Source: Sitta carolinensis (taxonomy: Eukaryota > Chordata > Aves > Passeriformes > Sittidae). From it: a stretch of 64,000 nucleotides of DNA. A program made the position numbers and the translations under genes. The stretch is from positions 59,931,501 to 59,995,500 of the forward strand of contig JAVUNC010000004.1 in NCBI GenBank assembly GCA_032173965.1, written 5' to 3'. The notes beneath the pieces are model-generated. The model was not told the DNA's origin. It did no database searches and worked only from the letters and a program-made list of their open reading frames with translations. Numbering within the stretch: position 1 is the stretch's first letter; every line of letters starts with the position of its first letter. Shown here piece after piece: positions 1 to 12,936 of this stretch.

Positions 1-3000
1 GGATTTAGACAGTACAGATTGTCAAGCGATTGTAGAAAATTCCTATAAATGTATTAATATCATCTGCATAAATAAATGTCCCTGCCCAAACTGTGCAGAA
101 CTAAATAACAGATTTATTTAGCTGAAAGTGATATTTATTCTTTTCAAGGAGTCCTATATATTCAAAAGGTAGGGATGTATTTTATACACCACAAAAGCAG
201 CTGCAGAGCAACTGCAGCTCTATGGTTTCATCCAGTTGAACGCAAGCTACAGGGAGCCTTTATTTTTCTATTATTTATCATTTTCAGAAACAATCTAGAT
301 TGAAAAGAGTAGATTTTGTTCTTTGTGCAAGGGAAACATGGTAAAATTCAGCACTAAGCAGACAGCTTAAAGACCAGTGTTAGTTTCTGAAGTGACTGTT
401 CTTCCAAAGCAAGCGACAGGAGAGAAAAAATTGGATCTTGACACTACAGTAAGTAGATTTCTAAAAGGTTTTTCCTTCCAGCTCAAATATTTTACAGGAA
501 CTCGACAAACACTAGGCTCCACTTGTAAGAAGAATAGAAAATGAGGATAATGGATAGAACAGTAAGAAAGATCACTCTGAAACAGTGTCAGAAGATCTGA
601 AAACAAGGAGAAGCATCCCAGGTTAACCTATCCACTATTTTCAAGATTCCACAAGCCCATGGGTTAGGCAGTTTCCCTATGCCAACAGTAAGTACCAGTA
701 TTATTTTACCAGATTAACTGATCTCTCAAACCAATAATCACTACAAAGAGCCCTCAAAAATATGGAGGATGTAGAGAAACAGCAAAAGTCAGAGATTGTC
801 TGAATATATAAATGACTGCTCATTGTCACCTGGCACCCTAGGTCCTTGTTGTATCAGCTGCCTCACAGAGTAAGTGGGCTTGGATTCTTGATGCAGTTGT
901 ACAAATCAGATTTTGTTTTGTTATTGTTTCCAGCTGAAAGCCTTTTCTTTATTCTAATGGTAGGAGACTTTCCTCCTATTAAATGCTTCAATGGTGGATT
1001 TAAATATTTAGAGGATCCACATTACAGGAGAACTGTCTGAGAGCATCACAAAGAAACCATTAGTTAAATCCATTAAGGATCTCCTTAAGTGGAATTCCCT
1101 GCTGTTATCTACATGATAGCCACATAAAAATGACACTGGAGAAAGAAAACGTCAGGGAAAATATTCCTCCTCACATACTGTATCTGTAAAAATTCCAGTT
1201 TTGTTGAAGGATCCCTTTTTAATTGTCTCAAAAATTTTAGCTGGGAATTGATATACTTTGAGCTGAATTAGAGTAGGGGAAACAACGTCTCAATTTCAGC
1301 TGAGCTTTTGCCCCTCTCAAGTAAACCTTTTGTTAGACAAGAAGGTACAGGATCTCTTTTTGTTTTGGACATGACATAAACCATCAAAGTTGTATTCATA
1401 GTGCAAGACACATGAAGTATACACAGTCTTTGTACTATTTTTAAATATGAATAAGTGGTAGCAGTACAGCTAAGATGTTCTTTCCTCCAACTCCTAGACT
1501 AAGGCACTTGAGCCATCTGAATTCTAAAACTTACACCATCTTTCCACTTCCTCTTGCTTTTACAAAGGAAAAAAGCTTGAACTCCACAAAGTCATTCTTC
1601 CATTCTCTACAACCACGGTTTGATACACGTTCAAGAAGGCAGTTATATTCATCAGAACCTTTCCATTCTTTATTGTTTATTTAACATTTATGTAATATTT
1701 TTGAGTGCTTAGGAGTTTCTGATGTGATGTAAACTTACGGATAAAATGCAGGTACAAAGACAGTACAAACACAGTGCATAAATATCCATGTTGGTTGTAA
1801 TATTGATATCCCTAATCTTTCTGTAAATCAGTATATAGCATTTCAAATCATTGATTTTCTCTCTGGTCCCCACTTTGAGCACGTTTTATAAAACCCAAGA
1901 AAGACCTGTTCTATGCTCAGAGTAATATAAACCCATAGTATAAATGTAGGAAATTTCCTTCTAAGACATTAAACAAAAGATCTATTTTCTGTTGGAGAAT
2001 GAAATACTCAGAAGTCTTGGTTTACTCATACATGTACAGGTACATACACAGGACCATGCAAGACCACTAAGCCCACTTTTCCTTCTCAATTGAACTTTAC
2101 CTGAGAAGTCCATTGTAGAAGAGAAAAAATACCAGAGCAAATCTGTTATTTCAGGGGTCAGCATCCTACTGGAGGGAAGGAACAGCATGTGGGCAGTAGG
2201 TGAATGGAACAAAGCAGAAACAGAAGTGTGAGAAAAACCACTCACTTCAAAACAGAAGTGGTTTCAGAGAAGTGTCCATTACAGGCAATGGTTCCAGGCT
2301 TCAGAAGTCTGCACACTGGAGGGACTGTTGCATCCTGTGAGGGAAGATACTATACATCAGGTGTCCAGGAGCCTTGTACCACTCGGATTGTTCATGACAC
2401 TCCTGTCCACATCCAGAGAAACTGTACTAGGACAGTGTTCAGGTACAATGTCAGGTAGTATTGCAAACCCAAGGAATTATAAAAGCAGATGTCAGACCCT
2501 TTCCCCAGTCAAATATTATCCCAATAATGGGACTGAAAAACAAACAATGGCCGTCTGGATTTTCTAGCATTTCATCCATTGAAGGGCATACTTCAGTAAC
2601 ATTTCTAACTTAGGCAATATACTTAGAGAAACTTACTTAATTAAAAAAAAAATCAACGTAATTAAGTTCTCAAAAGAATGCAGAACACTGGCTTGCCATG
2701 ATAACATTGCCTGTCAAGGCTATGGCAACTACAATTTCATATGACATTGGCAGCACACAATACTGCCCAGTGGAGCAGCAGGATCACAGCTTCTTCCTTG
2801 CCTGCTCCCAAAACCTCCATCAAAACCAGACTTAATGCTTGCAAAATGGGGAATGGAGCAAAGAAACAACACCGCTCCGGGGACTTTTATTACAAATTAG
2901 TAAGGGTCTTGCTGTCTATAGAATGAGAATTCAGGGCATGATAAAACCAGTACTCCATTTTAATCCCTCTATTGATTTTCCATTGGTATTTGTAACCCTT

Positions 3001-3204
3001 TGGCAATTTAACTTCTGTGCTCTTTGTACCCCAAATAAAAGTTTTAAGTATTTTCAGGGTTTTTTTCCATTTATGCTCCTTCAAGGCCACCATGATTTAT
3101 AGTAACTCCTACTACCTCAAGTGTTTTCTCTAGAGACAACGGGTATGCCGAGTTCCAACACGGTTAACTTTTAGAAAAGCACTTCTGTGTAGAACAAGAA
3201 AGGG
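1..3204. other. Upstream intergenic DNA, nothing recognised
   Basis: AT-rich, non-repetitive-looking sequence on the far 5' side of ARID1B. Open frames are all under 90 codons, overlap on both strands, and show no familiar protein motif, splice-flanked structure or codon bias. I see no RNA gene and no clear mobile element here. Confidence 0.6.
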
Positions 3205-3382
3205 ATGCACAGCCATGGGAGGAAACGTTGCCCCAAAGCAACAACCCTGGCAGGCAGTGTCACCAGATCAGCATGCGGCATAAGGGCACCGCAGCACCAG
3301 CGGCACTACTGCGCGGATGACCTGGCAGAACACACCCGGAGCACAAGCAGCAGGCAGGCACCCGAGCCGCTCCCGCGGGGCC

Positions 3383-3730
3383 CGGAGGGGCCGCGCCGGT
3401 GCGGAGGGGCCGCGCTGGAGCGGAGGGGCCGCGCTGGAGCTGAGGGGCTGCTCTGTGCGGAGGGGCCGCGCTGGAGCGGAGGGGCCGCGCTGGAGCTGAG
3501 GGGCTGCTCTGTGCGGAGGGGCCGCGCTGGAGCTGAGGGGCTGCTCTGTGCGGAGGGGCCGCGCTGGAGCGGAGGGGCTGCTCTGTGCGGAGGGGCCGCG
3601 CTGGAGCGGAGGGGCCGCGCTGGAGCGGAGGGCTGCTCTGTGCGGAGGGGCCGCGCTGGAGCTGAGGGCTGCTCTGTGCGGAGGGGCCGCGCTGGAGCGG
3701 AGGGGCTGCTCTGTGCGGAGGGGCCGCGCT
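3383..3730. repeat. GC-rich minisatellite, about 18 units of 17-19 bp
   Basis: Read directly: tandem units of two main kinds. Type A is gcggaggggccgcgctgga (19 bp). Type B is gctgaggggctgctctgt (18 bp). There are also A/B hybrid units and two 17-bp units that lack one G. From 3401 the order is A A B A A B A B A hybrid A A hybrid A B A hybrid A (partial), preceded by one degenerate unit. The units interleave rather than forming one pure array, which points to repeated unequal exchange or gene conversion. Unit lengths are not multiples of three in a consistent way, so a coding role is unlikely. Confidence 0.93.
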
Positions 3731-3749
3731 GCCCCCGCCAACCGGCGCG

Positions 3750-3760
3750 ACATGGCGGCC
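3750..3760 (+). promoter_or_regulatory. YY1-like motif (ATGGCGGC core)
   Basis: The sequence acATGGCGGCC matches the core of the YY1 site found near many CpG-island transcription starts. It lies just 3' of the minisatellite. The ATG opens a 103-codon frame with no recognisable homology, so it is better read as a regulatory motif than as a start codon. Confidence 0.4.
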
Positions 3761-3797
3761 GCTCCCGGCAGGCACCGGGCGCTTGGCGGGAGGGCGG

Positions 3798-3812
3798 CCG
3801 CCAGGGGGCGCC
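3798..3812 (+). promoter_or_regulatory. CTCF-like core motif
   Basis: CCGCCAGGGGGCGCC matches the well-known vertebrate CTCF core (CCnnnAGGGGGCGC type) essentially without mismatch. It sits in the CpG patch directly downstream of the minisatellite and upstream of the ARID1B promoter, a plausible place for a boundary element. Occupancy cannot be known from sequence. Confidence 0.5.
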
Positions 3813-3960
3813 GGGCGGAGCGGCGCCCGCGGCTCCCGGGGCCCGCCAAGCCTCCCGGAGCGTCCCGAGCAGCGCCAGGGCCGGGCGCTTGGCTGTGCCC
3901 AGCCGCGCTGCATGGATTTAGCGATGGACCACTCTTTAACTTAAATGGATTTAAGGAAAG

Positions 3961-6714
3961 ACCCACTCAGTTTGGGGCCCCACATAAATACTTCTTCACA
4001 TCGTGTTATTGCCACAAATTGAGGTCTATGTTGTTCACACGTCCAAAATCCTTGTGCTAAAAATAACATTTCTTGTGGAGCAAATTTGCAAGACCTGAGC
4101 GTGATATATGAATTCACTGTTTCAGCCATTGTGGCTTTTTGTTTGTTTGCTTGCTTTATAAATCTCCCTCTCCGTGCCAGCAAAAGCAAACGGCTCTCGC
4201 CAAGCAGTGCTTCCCTCTCCCAAAGGGACCCTTGTGAATGTCCCCAAACCCGTGAGTGCCCACGGCCCCAGTGCCTCAGCAGGGCTGCACAGGGCTCGTA
4301 CTCCAGGCCGGAGGCCGCTCGCCCAAGGACTCGCCCAGCACGGCCCTGCCAGGCCTCTCCCACAACCATGCCAACGTCCGGTGCTGCCTGGGTCCCGCTG
4401 GGCCTCCCGCCGGGTGTGCGATCCTCTCTGGCTCAGGGCAGCAGTCGGTGCACGCCTCACCTGCTCCTGCCTCCCCCGGCCGCACGAATCCAAGCGGAGC
4501 AGGATCTCCCGTGCCTGGGCTGGCAGCAGAAGGGCAGCGAGCGGCAGCGCTGGGCACACCGGGCTGCAGGGCCCCCTCACCCCGCCACGGCTGGCTCCGC
4601 ACCAGCCCCTCCGCGGGCGCGCATTTGGATCTGCGCCGCTCCCACCTCCCCTGCCAGCTGAGCCCTTCTTCCCTGCCTGCGTGAGCCCAAATGGCTTGGA
4701 AAGGACAAGCAAGAACGCGCAGTAACTGCAGAGAGCAGGTCACTAATCCACAGGCCCCAGCGATGGATTAGCGTTCCCAGCTTAGTTCGTCTCCTTGGGC
4801 TGCTTGCACACCTCATGGAGAGGGATGGGCCACTTCAGCGCTCTCCAGACCTCCTGTGTGCCAGCGCCGACCTTTCTGAGGCACAGGGCACAACCTTGGA
4901 GCAGAGATCGCAATCTTTTCTCTAGTCCTGTGCCTCTCCCGGCCTCTAGCTGTGCCTGCCCTGAGAAGTGCCTGCACCCCTCCCAGATCCTTCACCTTCC
5001 TGCCTCACTGCCGGTCCTGCAAGTTTTCCCCGAGAGGAGGAGTGAAACAAAGCACCACACAGCCCTGCGAGGGATGAGTGAAGGAAGTCAGAGCTTCGGA
5101 GCTGGAAGTAAGGAGAAAATCCCTGCGGTGGGTGAGCACTGTGAACAGCACCATGAAGCACGAATGGTGCAACAGCTCAAGAGGGAGAGAAGAAGCAGTC
5201 AGAGCAGCCAGGGAAATTTGCTTCCCCAAAACCCTCACTCTTAGTTCACCTTACTTAAAAACACGTTCCCAATGATAATTTCCCCAATCACCTTCAAATC
5301 GTTTCTGAATGCCCTGAGGTTCAGGCTTTGAGTCCTGTTCCTTGGTGAGGAGAAGGGCTCAGGTTTAAGTGGTGCAGATGTTAGAAAGCTCTAACATACA
5401 ACCAGTGAATTGTATAAAACTCCTTCAAGCAGGAAAGTCATTGCTATAGCTGAAGCTAGAGATGTGCGGAATTAGTCACAGAGAAAAAACTGCACCAGAG
5501 CACTAAAAGTTTATTTAGGATAAAAAGAAAAAAAATTAAGGGCATGTAATGTTGCACAACTTTATTAAGGTGGAGTAAAGGTTGATTATTGGGCATGCCA
5601 TTCCAAATTATAGAGCGCCTAGATTTGAACAGTGAAAGAGAATTGCACTTTTGAGCACCAGCTCAGTAGACTGTACATGCCTGGCTGGTCCTTAAGCCAT
5701 GCACACCTACCTCCTAGAACTCCCTGGAAATGGAGGCTGTGAACACAGCTAAATAAATAATAAAATAGAGTGACACCCACACCAGTGGAGAATCGCTCAC
5801 AGTCTGATCAGGCTGGTGCATCTGGCCTACACTTACAGACCTAAGCAGTGATGTTGTCTCCTCATTCCCTTGCTCCTGAATGAAGTGCTAACTGTTATCA
5901 CCCTTCACCCTTTCCCCTAAAGTCTTTTCTGAGAGCTAGTTTACACCACAAAGAATTTTCCAGTATAGTGGCAATTACAAAAAAACACAGGGTCAGTGCA
6001 ATTTATTCCAGTATCACTTTTGCCAGTATTGATAAACCTTTGCTTCAAATGACAGAAACTGTTTTTGAGAAAGAACTTTTTTTTTAGTCATTGTTTATTC
6101 CAACTTTGTTCAGCCTGATCTTTTCACACTCCTCCTGACATAACTGTTTGACCAACAGATTTAGCCTGGACTTCTCCTGAAGCTCTCACTGCACTCTCCC
6201 TTTATTAAATGCTGTCATGTGTGGCACAAAGCTGATAGTTGCTAGGGCCATTTGTATGCCCTTTCTTTGGCAGTACCAACACAATTGATTGGTTTAGGAA
6301 CCACTGAGGGGAGTATTTTGCTGTGAATACTAAAATCCTAAGCAGTTTAGCATGGATATCGTCTGCTAGTAGAATAAAACCATCTCCCAGCACTGACATA
6401 AAATAGCATTGGTAAAAATACCATTTTACTGGTACAACTGTGTCTCTACCAGAGACTTCTGTTGCCACAGCTATGCCTGTCAGGGCTGGCATCTCTTTAG
6501 AGCTATGCTGGTAGACATCAGTTCTGTAAATGTGATCTTGGTCATTCAGAACACACACTCACCTCTTTTCGACTCACAGTGACAACTCCATCACACAACT
6601 GCATTCAGTACAGTTACTCTTAAGACAGTAAATGGAAATGAAGATGCAAATACATGTTGTAATTCAAATCACTGAAACAACATCATATTCTGCTGTTCTT
6701 TCCTTACAGCAACT
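3961..6714. other. Intergenic, GC content falling; nothing recognised
   Basis: From about 4160 to 5050 the sequence is moderately GC-rich but CpG-poor to moderate, with overlapping open frames on both strands (up to 196 codons) that show no protein-family features. From about 5250 onward it is AT-rich with only short frames. No repeat family was identified with confidence. Confidence 0.5.
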
Positions 6715-6885
6715 TCATGCAGATTCATAAAATTTAAGGTCAGAAGATACCTTTAGGTAACATAACCTGAGGTATAACACAGGTCAAGCAATTTTATGTA
6801 ATTAAGCCTCATGATTCATAAATGAGCAAGCATCTTCTAGAAAACATTTTTGAGTCAAAGACACCAAGTGAAGAAGACACCATTT
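6715..6885 (+). mobile_element. Old CR1-like LINE 3' fragment
   Basis: The block beginning agattcataaaatttaagg, then a stretch around gtataacacaggtcaagcaa, then gagcaagcatcttctagaaa, and finally agacaccaagtgaagaa, follows the order of conserved words in the 3' part of CR1 elements widespread in sauropsids. Divergence is high, so this is an ancient copy. The match is from memory of the family consensus, not an alignment. An L3 or L2-like relative is the alternative. Confidence 0.6.
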
Positions 6886-9800
6886 TCCTTTCTAGCTTAC
6901 AGCTTTTGCCTCACATTTTTGAATCCAGAGCCCAGGAAGATGTTGTGACCTTAGTGATGCCATCATCTGTGCAGGTGTCTCTCGCTGGAGTTTCTTGTCT
7001 CTGTGATCCATTCTTTGATCATTCTTTGACTTGTTTTATTTTCCTTCTTCTAGGTAACATTCTAATCCCTTTTCCAGCAGCAGACCTGCCATCAGTCTTC
7101 CAGAGTGGCATCGACGACCAGGTTGACACATTAAGACATCCTCTGCCCCTTCTGGTGTCCTCTGCAGGGACAGGGAGAACACCCTTGCGAGAATGTGTGC
7201 CCAGTGGCTGCTGTCAGCTCTGTGAGTGGGGCTGAAATCAGCTGGGTTGGGTATATTTTAATTTTATATTTTCTGTCTGCCATGCCAAGTTTTATGTTGC
7301 ACTGATCTCCAAGCTCTGTGGAGGTGAAAATGCCATGTCTGGGCACTAACAACTCTGCTTTTCTAAGGTCTAGGGATATTTCACATATATAAATCTTAGT
7401 AAATGTATTCAAAAATGTAGAAAGTAAGGGTTTGACTGATATATATTTGCAGGTACAAATGTATACTTCATATTCAATTCATGTTATTAAAGTCCTTATG
7501 AGAGAATCAGCCGAGCAGAAGATGACAAGCTTAAAAAGATATACCATTGTGATTACAGAAAGATAAGAAAAACAAACAAAATTCTTCCTTACTTTCATTC
7601 TTTCTAGCCCATAAAGTGTTTATGAGTAGCTGGGTTTAACTATTCCTGCCAGCACAAAAGTAATCAATAAAGGAACAACTTTTATAGAAATAATGCATTT
7701 TCTGCACTTATAACTAAACAGAACAGATTCTAACAAATTCCTAAGGATCCACTTTCATTATTGAAGAATATTCTGAATTTTCAGCTCTGCAAATAACCAG
7801 CTGAATAGCCTGTAACTCAATTTTTATTAACATCCCGTTATACGTCACATACCTCAAAGTCCAAGTGTCCCTACGTATAGTGTTTCTGAGTACTTGACAT
7901 CAGACAGCTGGAAATTTTCTCAATATGATGTATAACAAGTGACTTTATTGGGGTAATTTAGGACAGACCCTGTAGAACATGTAAAAGAGTTCTTGGCTGG
8001 GAGCTGTTTCTCCAAATCTATGTGAGAAATGACTTGCAATCTTACTCATCTTCACAGGTGCTTGATGCCATTGATTTACAATTTTATATTGCAATTCTAA
8101 CAGGTTAGCTGAAATAGAGCATACACGTATGAAGGGCATTATTGAGTCCAATATCTCCAGCTCAGGAGAATGAGATAGTTCCCTTTCCCATTTAATCATA
8201 AATGTTTCTTTAGTGGGCAATAAAGAAAAAGCAATGGCTTTATACAATCACCCCACAATGTTCTGAGATTCATTGCTAAGGAATAAGATTTGCTCAGATA
8301 AAAAGGATTCTCTAATACAAGTAGATTTAACATCAGACTGAATAAAGGAACTCCTGAACTGGAAGTAAAGAAGCAAAAAGGAAAGTCTAGCGTGTTCCAC
8401 CTTTGTTGTATTTCTAAGGGAAATGTGAATTAGTTATTACTGATGGGTTGAGATAAATATTCCAAATACATGAAATCAGTTGTTTCTGCAGTCCTTAGAG
8501 AAAACAGGAGCAAAATACACAATATAGTTAGAAAAAGAGGCAGATTACTTTTAAAGCTGGTATAGACTCCGTCCCAGGAACAGGGTTCAGGTCTGGTCAT
8601 AAAACCTGCAGTTTCCACACCTTACGACTCATGATCCCTCTCTTTTCAAAACCTACCTAGAAAGTAATTTCCCTTTAGCTGAGTAATGAGCTGCATTTAT
8701 ACAAATGTAACAGAACCCACCATACTCAAGAGGCTTGCATAGTGATTTTTATGATTCCCTTTCCCGCCCAAGTAAAGCTAGCAACAAGTGTTTTGAACAG
8801 GATGGAGCACTGAATTGGGTGAAATTCACAAGAGTGAACTTCGAAACAGACATAAAATGGAGATCACCTAATTCATTCATACTGAACCAACCTAATTAAT
8901 CAGCAGTGCTCTTCAAAAACATGATGCCATTGAGCTGTGCAAATAAGATCCCTGTATAAAAATTATATGTATTAAAACTAAATCAGCAAAGTGTTTAGTA
9001 CTGGCCTCACTTTGCTCTTGCTGAACTTTGATTCTTCTATCACAAGACACTTTGAAAATTACTTCTCAGTAGTACCGGCCCTTCAATGAAGACCAAAAAA
9101 GACAAGGTGGCTGTGATAATTTTACACTATGTGGCCTTTCCCAGAATGAGTGCAGTCCCTGATTTCTAACCGGTGAGAATCACCATGGATAGTGGTTCCC
9201 AAATTATGGTCTTTTTTTCTTGGACATATGCACAGTAAGTTTACACCCAACACAGATCGGTGTGGCAATTTAAATTTAAATGTAGTGAAATGAAAACCAC
9301 GTTTGTCCAATCCTCTGGATGAGAAGAAACCAGTTGTAACATGGCAAAAAGATATATGCACACATTTAATTTTGTTACGAAGTCTGCTGAATAGATTAGA
9401 AAAATCTTAATAGTATTTGTATATTACTCTTTTAAGAAAGAGAGAGAACCCAGAATTTTTCTCTTCACTTAAAATTTTCCTAAAAGCCACCAAGTGAGAT
9501 AAAATATTAGGGATGGTCTGTTTGGAATGAAAAGCAAACAGAAAAAAAAATAATTAGCATAAAAAGCAAGCCTATTGTCAGTCCCTGAGTCTTTCCTGTC
9601 TCTGACTATAGCATCTTTGTTAATGCAGATGACTCACATTGTAAAGTCTTTGTTAAATAACTAGATGATATTCTGGATTAATAAAATGGTCTTTCTAATT
9701 TTAATAACATTACTTTTTATATTTAAGCAAGAAGAAACAGATGTTTTAAACAATCCAGTCCTCATCACATGGTAGATTCTCTAGTCTGTCATAAAGTTTC

Positions 9801-12800
9801 ATGGCTCATCAGGAGCAAGGACTACATGAATTAGTAAACATTTCTAGGATCACACCCTAGACTAGTAGCATTTTGAGATCTTTTAGAACTGCATATCTTG
9901 AAGTAGTTAACATCCAGGATATAAAAAACCCTCTCCTCTTAGGCTAGCTGTTCTCTTAGCTTATTTGAAGCAGGCGGCCAACTGTGGGGGATGCTCTTCT
10001 AAAGAAATGCTTCGCCCTCACAATGAGGATTCGATTGTGGCTTTGGCAATCAGACATGTCGTGGCAGAGAGGATGTGAAAGTGAGGTACCCGAGCGGCAG
10101 TTGGTGGTGACGTCCTGTTTGCTGAGGACAGGAGCGAGCTCAGCACGTCCATGGGGACTGTGCGTGTAACCGACAGCTACTGCAGCCCTCGGGAGCGCAG
10201 CCTCCTCCTCTCATGGCTCCCTGGGAGCAAAGCCACGGCTGCCGCTGCTCCAGCTGATGTGTGGAGCAACTTCATCCAAACTAACTTCTCAGAGTGAATC
10301 TAGAGATCGCAGGCATTTCAGCTGCATCCTGTGCAAGAATCCCTTGCAAGAAAAAATTGCAAGCTCACTTTCACAGCTTACAGACTCTATTGAATCCCCA
10401 TGTAAGCAAGGATGATGGACCAGCAGCTGTAATATAAACCTGGGACTCCAGAGGTGTACATATATGTACAGCATATGCTTCGTAAGTGCATTGATGCAGA
10501 AATAGAAAGAATATAATAAGAAATTAATGAAGATGGCAAACCCTGCACCCTTGAAGATTTTACTACTCCAGGCCTGACCTGTAAAGAAAGGATAAATGGT
10601 CTTCACTGACGTGTAACTGTCTCTAGATCACCTTGACTAACATTTAGGGCTTAAATGGATGGAGTCCCTCAGTACATCAAAAGTACATTGTGTTTATTGA
10701 AGAGGTTACTACCACCTGCCAGCTGTTTATTGTCCCTCAGCTGGAGTCCACTGTCTCTTCAGATCTGTTGGTTCACTTTATCCTAATCTTATTTAGGCAA
10801 ATGGGTCTCAGTTAATGCAGATAGTTTAAATAGTAAGTCTGGTAACTTGGGTTGTTTAATCTAGACAGGGTTCGGAAATATACATAGGAGCAACTGTATC
10901 AGCAGATGTGAGGATCATTAATATCTAACAGGGTGATGCCTACAAAAAATGGGGACAGTAACTTTTTTTCACTGGCTCAGCTGGGTTTCGTTAAAGAGCA
11001 CCTGTTTATAATCTTATGACATAATTTTATTTCAGCAGTAGTGTTGGCTAAACAGACCCTATTATCTCCCTCTGCCACCAAACCTCCTCTTTGGTCAAAC
11101 AGAAAGAAGTGGGTAACTGCCTCGTGCGCTCTGCCCCTTCTCTTCCCCCTTCCTGTTATGCCAGCACTACTGTTTGGGCCGTTGGGTGAGTCAGTGCAAG
11201 GATCTGGATAAAAATAAGTTTTCTTTCTCCCCTCTTGGGTTGCCAGCACATCATGCATCTGTGCAGACCCTGGCATCAGCGCTCCCAAGGTCCATACCAG
11301 GTGACTGTGGCTGTGGGCTGTGACTGTGTCACCTGGAGCTCCTGGAGCTGGTGCTGCAGCTGAAAGAAGTGTTCATGCAGTCACGGTATTCCTCCCTTGT
11401 GTCTCTTTTCCTTGATGGGCAAGTGGGAGCAACTGGACTTCTCAGTATACAGGAGTGCTTTAAGGGTAAATGTATCAAAGCAACAGCTCTCAAACCAGGA
11501 AGCTGCCCCCTTGAGAAAGCACAAGACGTACCAAATTGGGATGGAGAAGGCTTAGGATAATTTCATGTGACCTCTTCCACCTCTTATCTCCCTCACCCTC
11601 TCTGAGGCTTTGCAGCTCTTCCTTTTCATGCCCAAGAGCATTCACTTTGTGTCCCTTGTGCCAAGGAGCTGAAGAAAATTGGCACTGGGGTGAACTTCGT
11701 TGAAACTTGGAGGGCAGGATTAGAGTGTGAATGAAATTTATGAGTGATACAGCATGACTCTACTTCAGGAGGCTAAGGCAGCTGCAAGTTGGGCTGCAGG
11801 AATTTGGGATTATCCAGTGAGCAGATGTGTATGCACATGTGAAAGGGTGGAGAATGAAGATAATGTGAGGGGAAGAGGGAATTACAGACTATTACAGCAA
11901 AGGAAAAAGGTGGGTCTCCAGCTAAAACACTCAGAGATGCTGTATTTGAGATCGTAAATGGTAAAATACTATAAAAATATGTGAGAAATAGAGTGCATCA
12001 GACAAAATCATAATTTGGCATACTTATAAAAATTCAGGATTACATATACATTATAGTCATAGAAAAAAAATCAGTTTACAATGGAAGAATACTGTGCCAT
12101 CTTGTATTAAAATCCATGCATTTCTGTCTGTACTTAATATCCTACAGAAAAATATTTTGCTTGGTTAAGCCATGGAGGCCACAGTAATCTGTTTCTAGAA
12201 AGAGCAATTGATAAATACTGTGATATATAAAACATAAGACTATAGAGTGGGAAAAGTTTAGGAAAGAAAACTTAAGGCTTTTTATTTGTCTTGGAACACC
12301 TGTGTGTTTACAGCTAAGGTACCAATCTAATTTATTTTATGAGAGAGAAAGGTGTGTATTGTCAGTTTGACTGTTCCTTCAGTGTATCAGTCAACCTAGC
12401 ATGCTACAACTGACAATAGGAAGGACCTCCAACCAGTGTGTAGCTAGCAGCAAATACTTTTGGTTTCCCATGTATCTCTTGCACATCAGCAATGAAAAGA
12501 TTTGTAAAAGGCAGGAGAACGGGAAATAAAACTTGTCAGAGAACTCTATGATTACTGACTCTTGTTTAAATTCTCCAATTTATAAAAAATGTGACCATAA
12601 ATTATTAATTCAAAGGAAGGACAGCCTTTTCCTAAATTTCTCCAAAATGCAGTGATCTCAAACAATGGCACAGGATCCAGAAATATTAGTGTAATTCAGC
12701 TTAACGGCTTCAATTTCACTGGTGGGTGAACCCCAAAGTCAACAATCCCTCCTATTACTGCCAAATGCAAGATTTTGTTTTGATTTAGGAAATTGGTTTG

Positions 12801-12855
12801 GCCCCTTTCTCACCAAAGTACAGACACAAGAGCTGTTTCTTCACAGACGCCTCAG
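6886..12855. other. Intergenic DNA, nothing recognised
   Basis: AT-rich sequence with only short scattered frames on both strands. A slightly GC-richer patch at about 10060-10260 includes a CRE-like TGACGTC, but it is too small to call a promoter. No gene, RNA gene or clear mobile element was seen. Confidence 0.5.
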
Positions 12856-12859
12856 TCCA

Positions 12860-12936
12860 CAGAAGCACTTAATCAGGGCTTAACTTTAAGGAAGCAAGTG
12901 ATCTTATTGACTTCAGTGGATGATTCACATTTGTGA
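12860..12936. repeat. Old sauropsid interspersed repeat fragment (foldback type)
   Basis: The series agcacttaatcagggc, ttaactttaaggaagcaagt, and ttgacttcagtggatgattc resembles a common amniote repeat in which AGCACTTAAGC and CTTAACTTTAAGC words flank a CATTGACTTCAATGGGA core. Only one arm plus the core is evident here. The family name is uncertain. A chance resemblance is possible but unlikely given the order of three shared words. Confidence 0.45.

Larger units (their letters stand above)
3205..3960. promoter_or_regulatory. CpG-rich island with embedded minisatellite
   Basis: A sharp transition from AT-rich flanks to very GC- and CpG-dense sequence, about 13-14 kb upstream of ARID1B. It contains an 18/19-bp minisatellite followed by non-repetitive CpG-rich sequence with YY1-like and CTCF-like motifs. 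CpG islands of this kind often mark a promoter, but no convincing first exon or neighbouring gene is visible. It could serve a non-coding transcript, a distal ARID1B promoter or an insulator. Long open frames on both strands reflect the absence of AT-rich stop codons, not coding. Confidence 0.55.

Noticed and set aside
3205..4060. Several open frames of 140-240 codons on both strands
   Set aside because: They run through the GC-rich minisatellite and CpG patch, are present in nearly all frames, and consist of repeated Arg/Ala/Gly/Pro words with no family resemblance.
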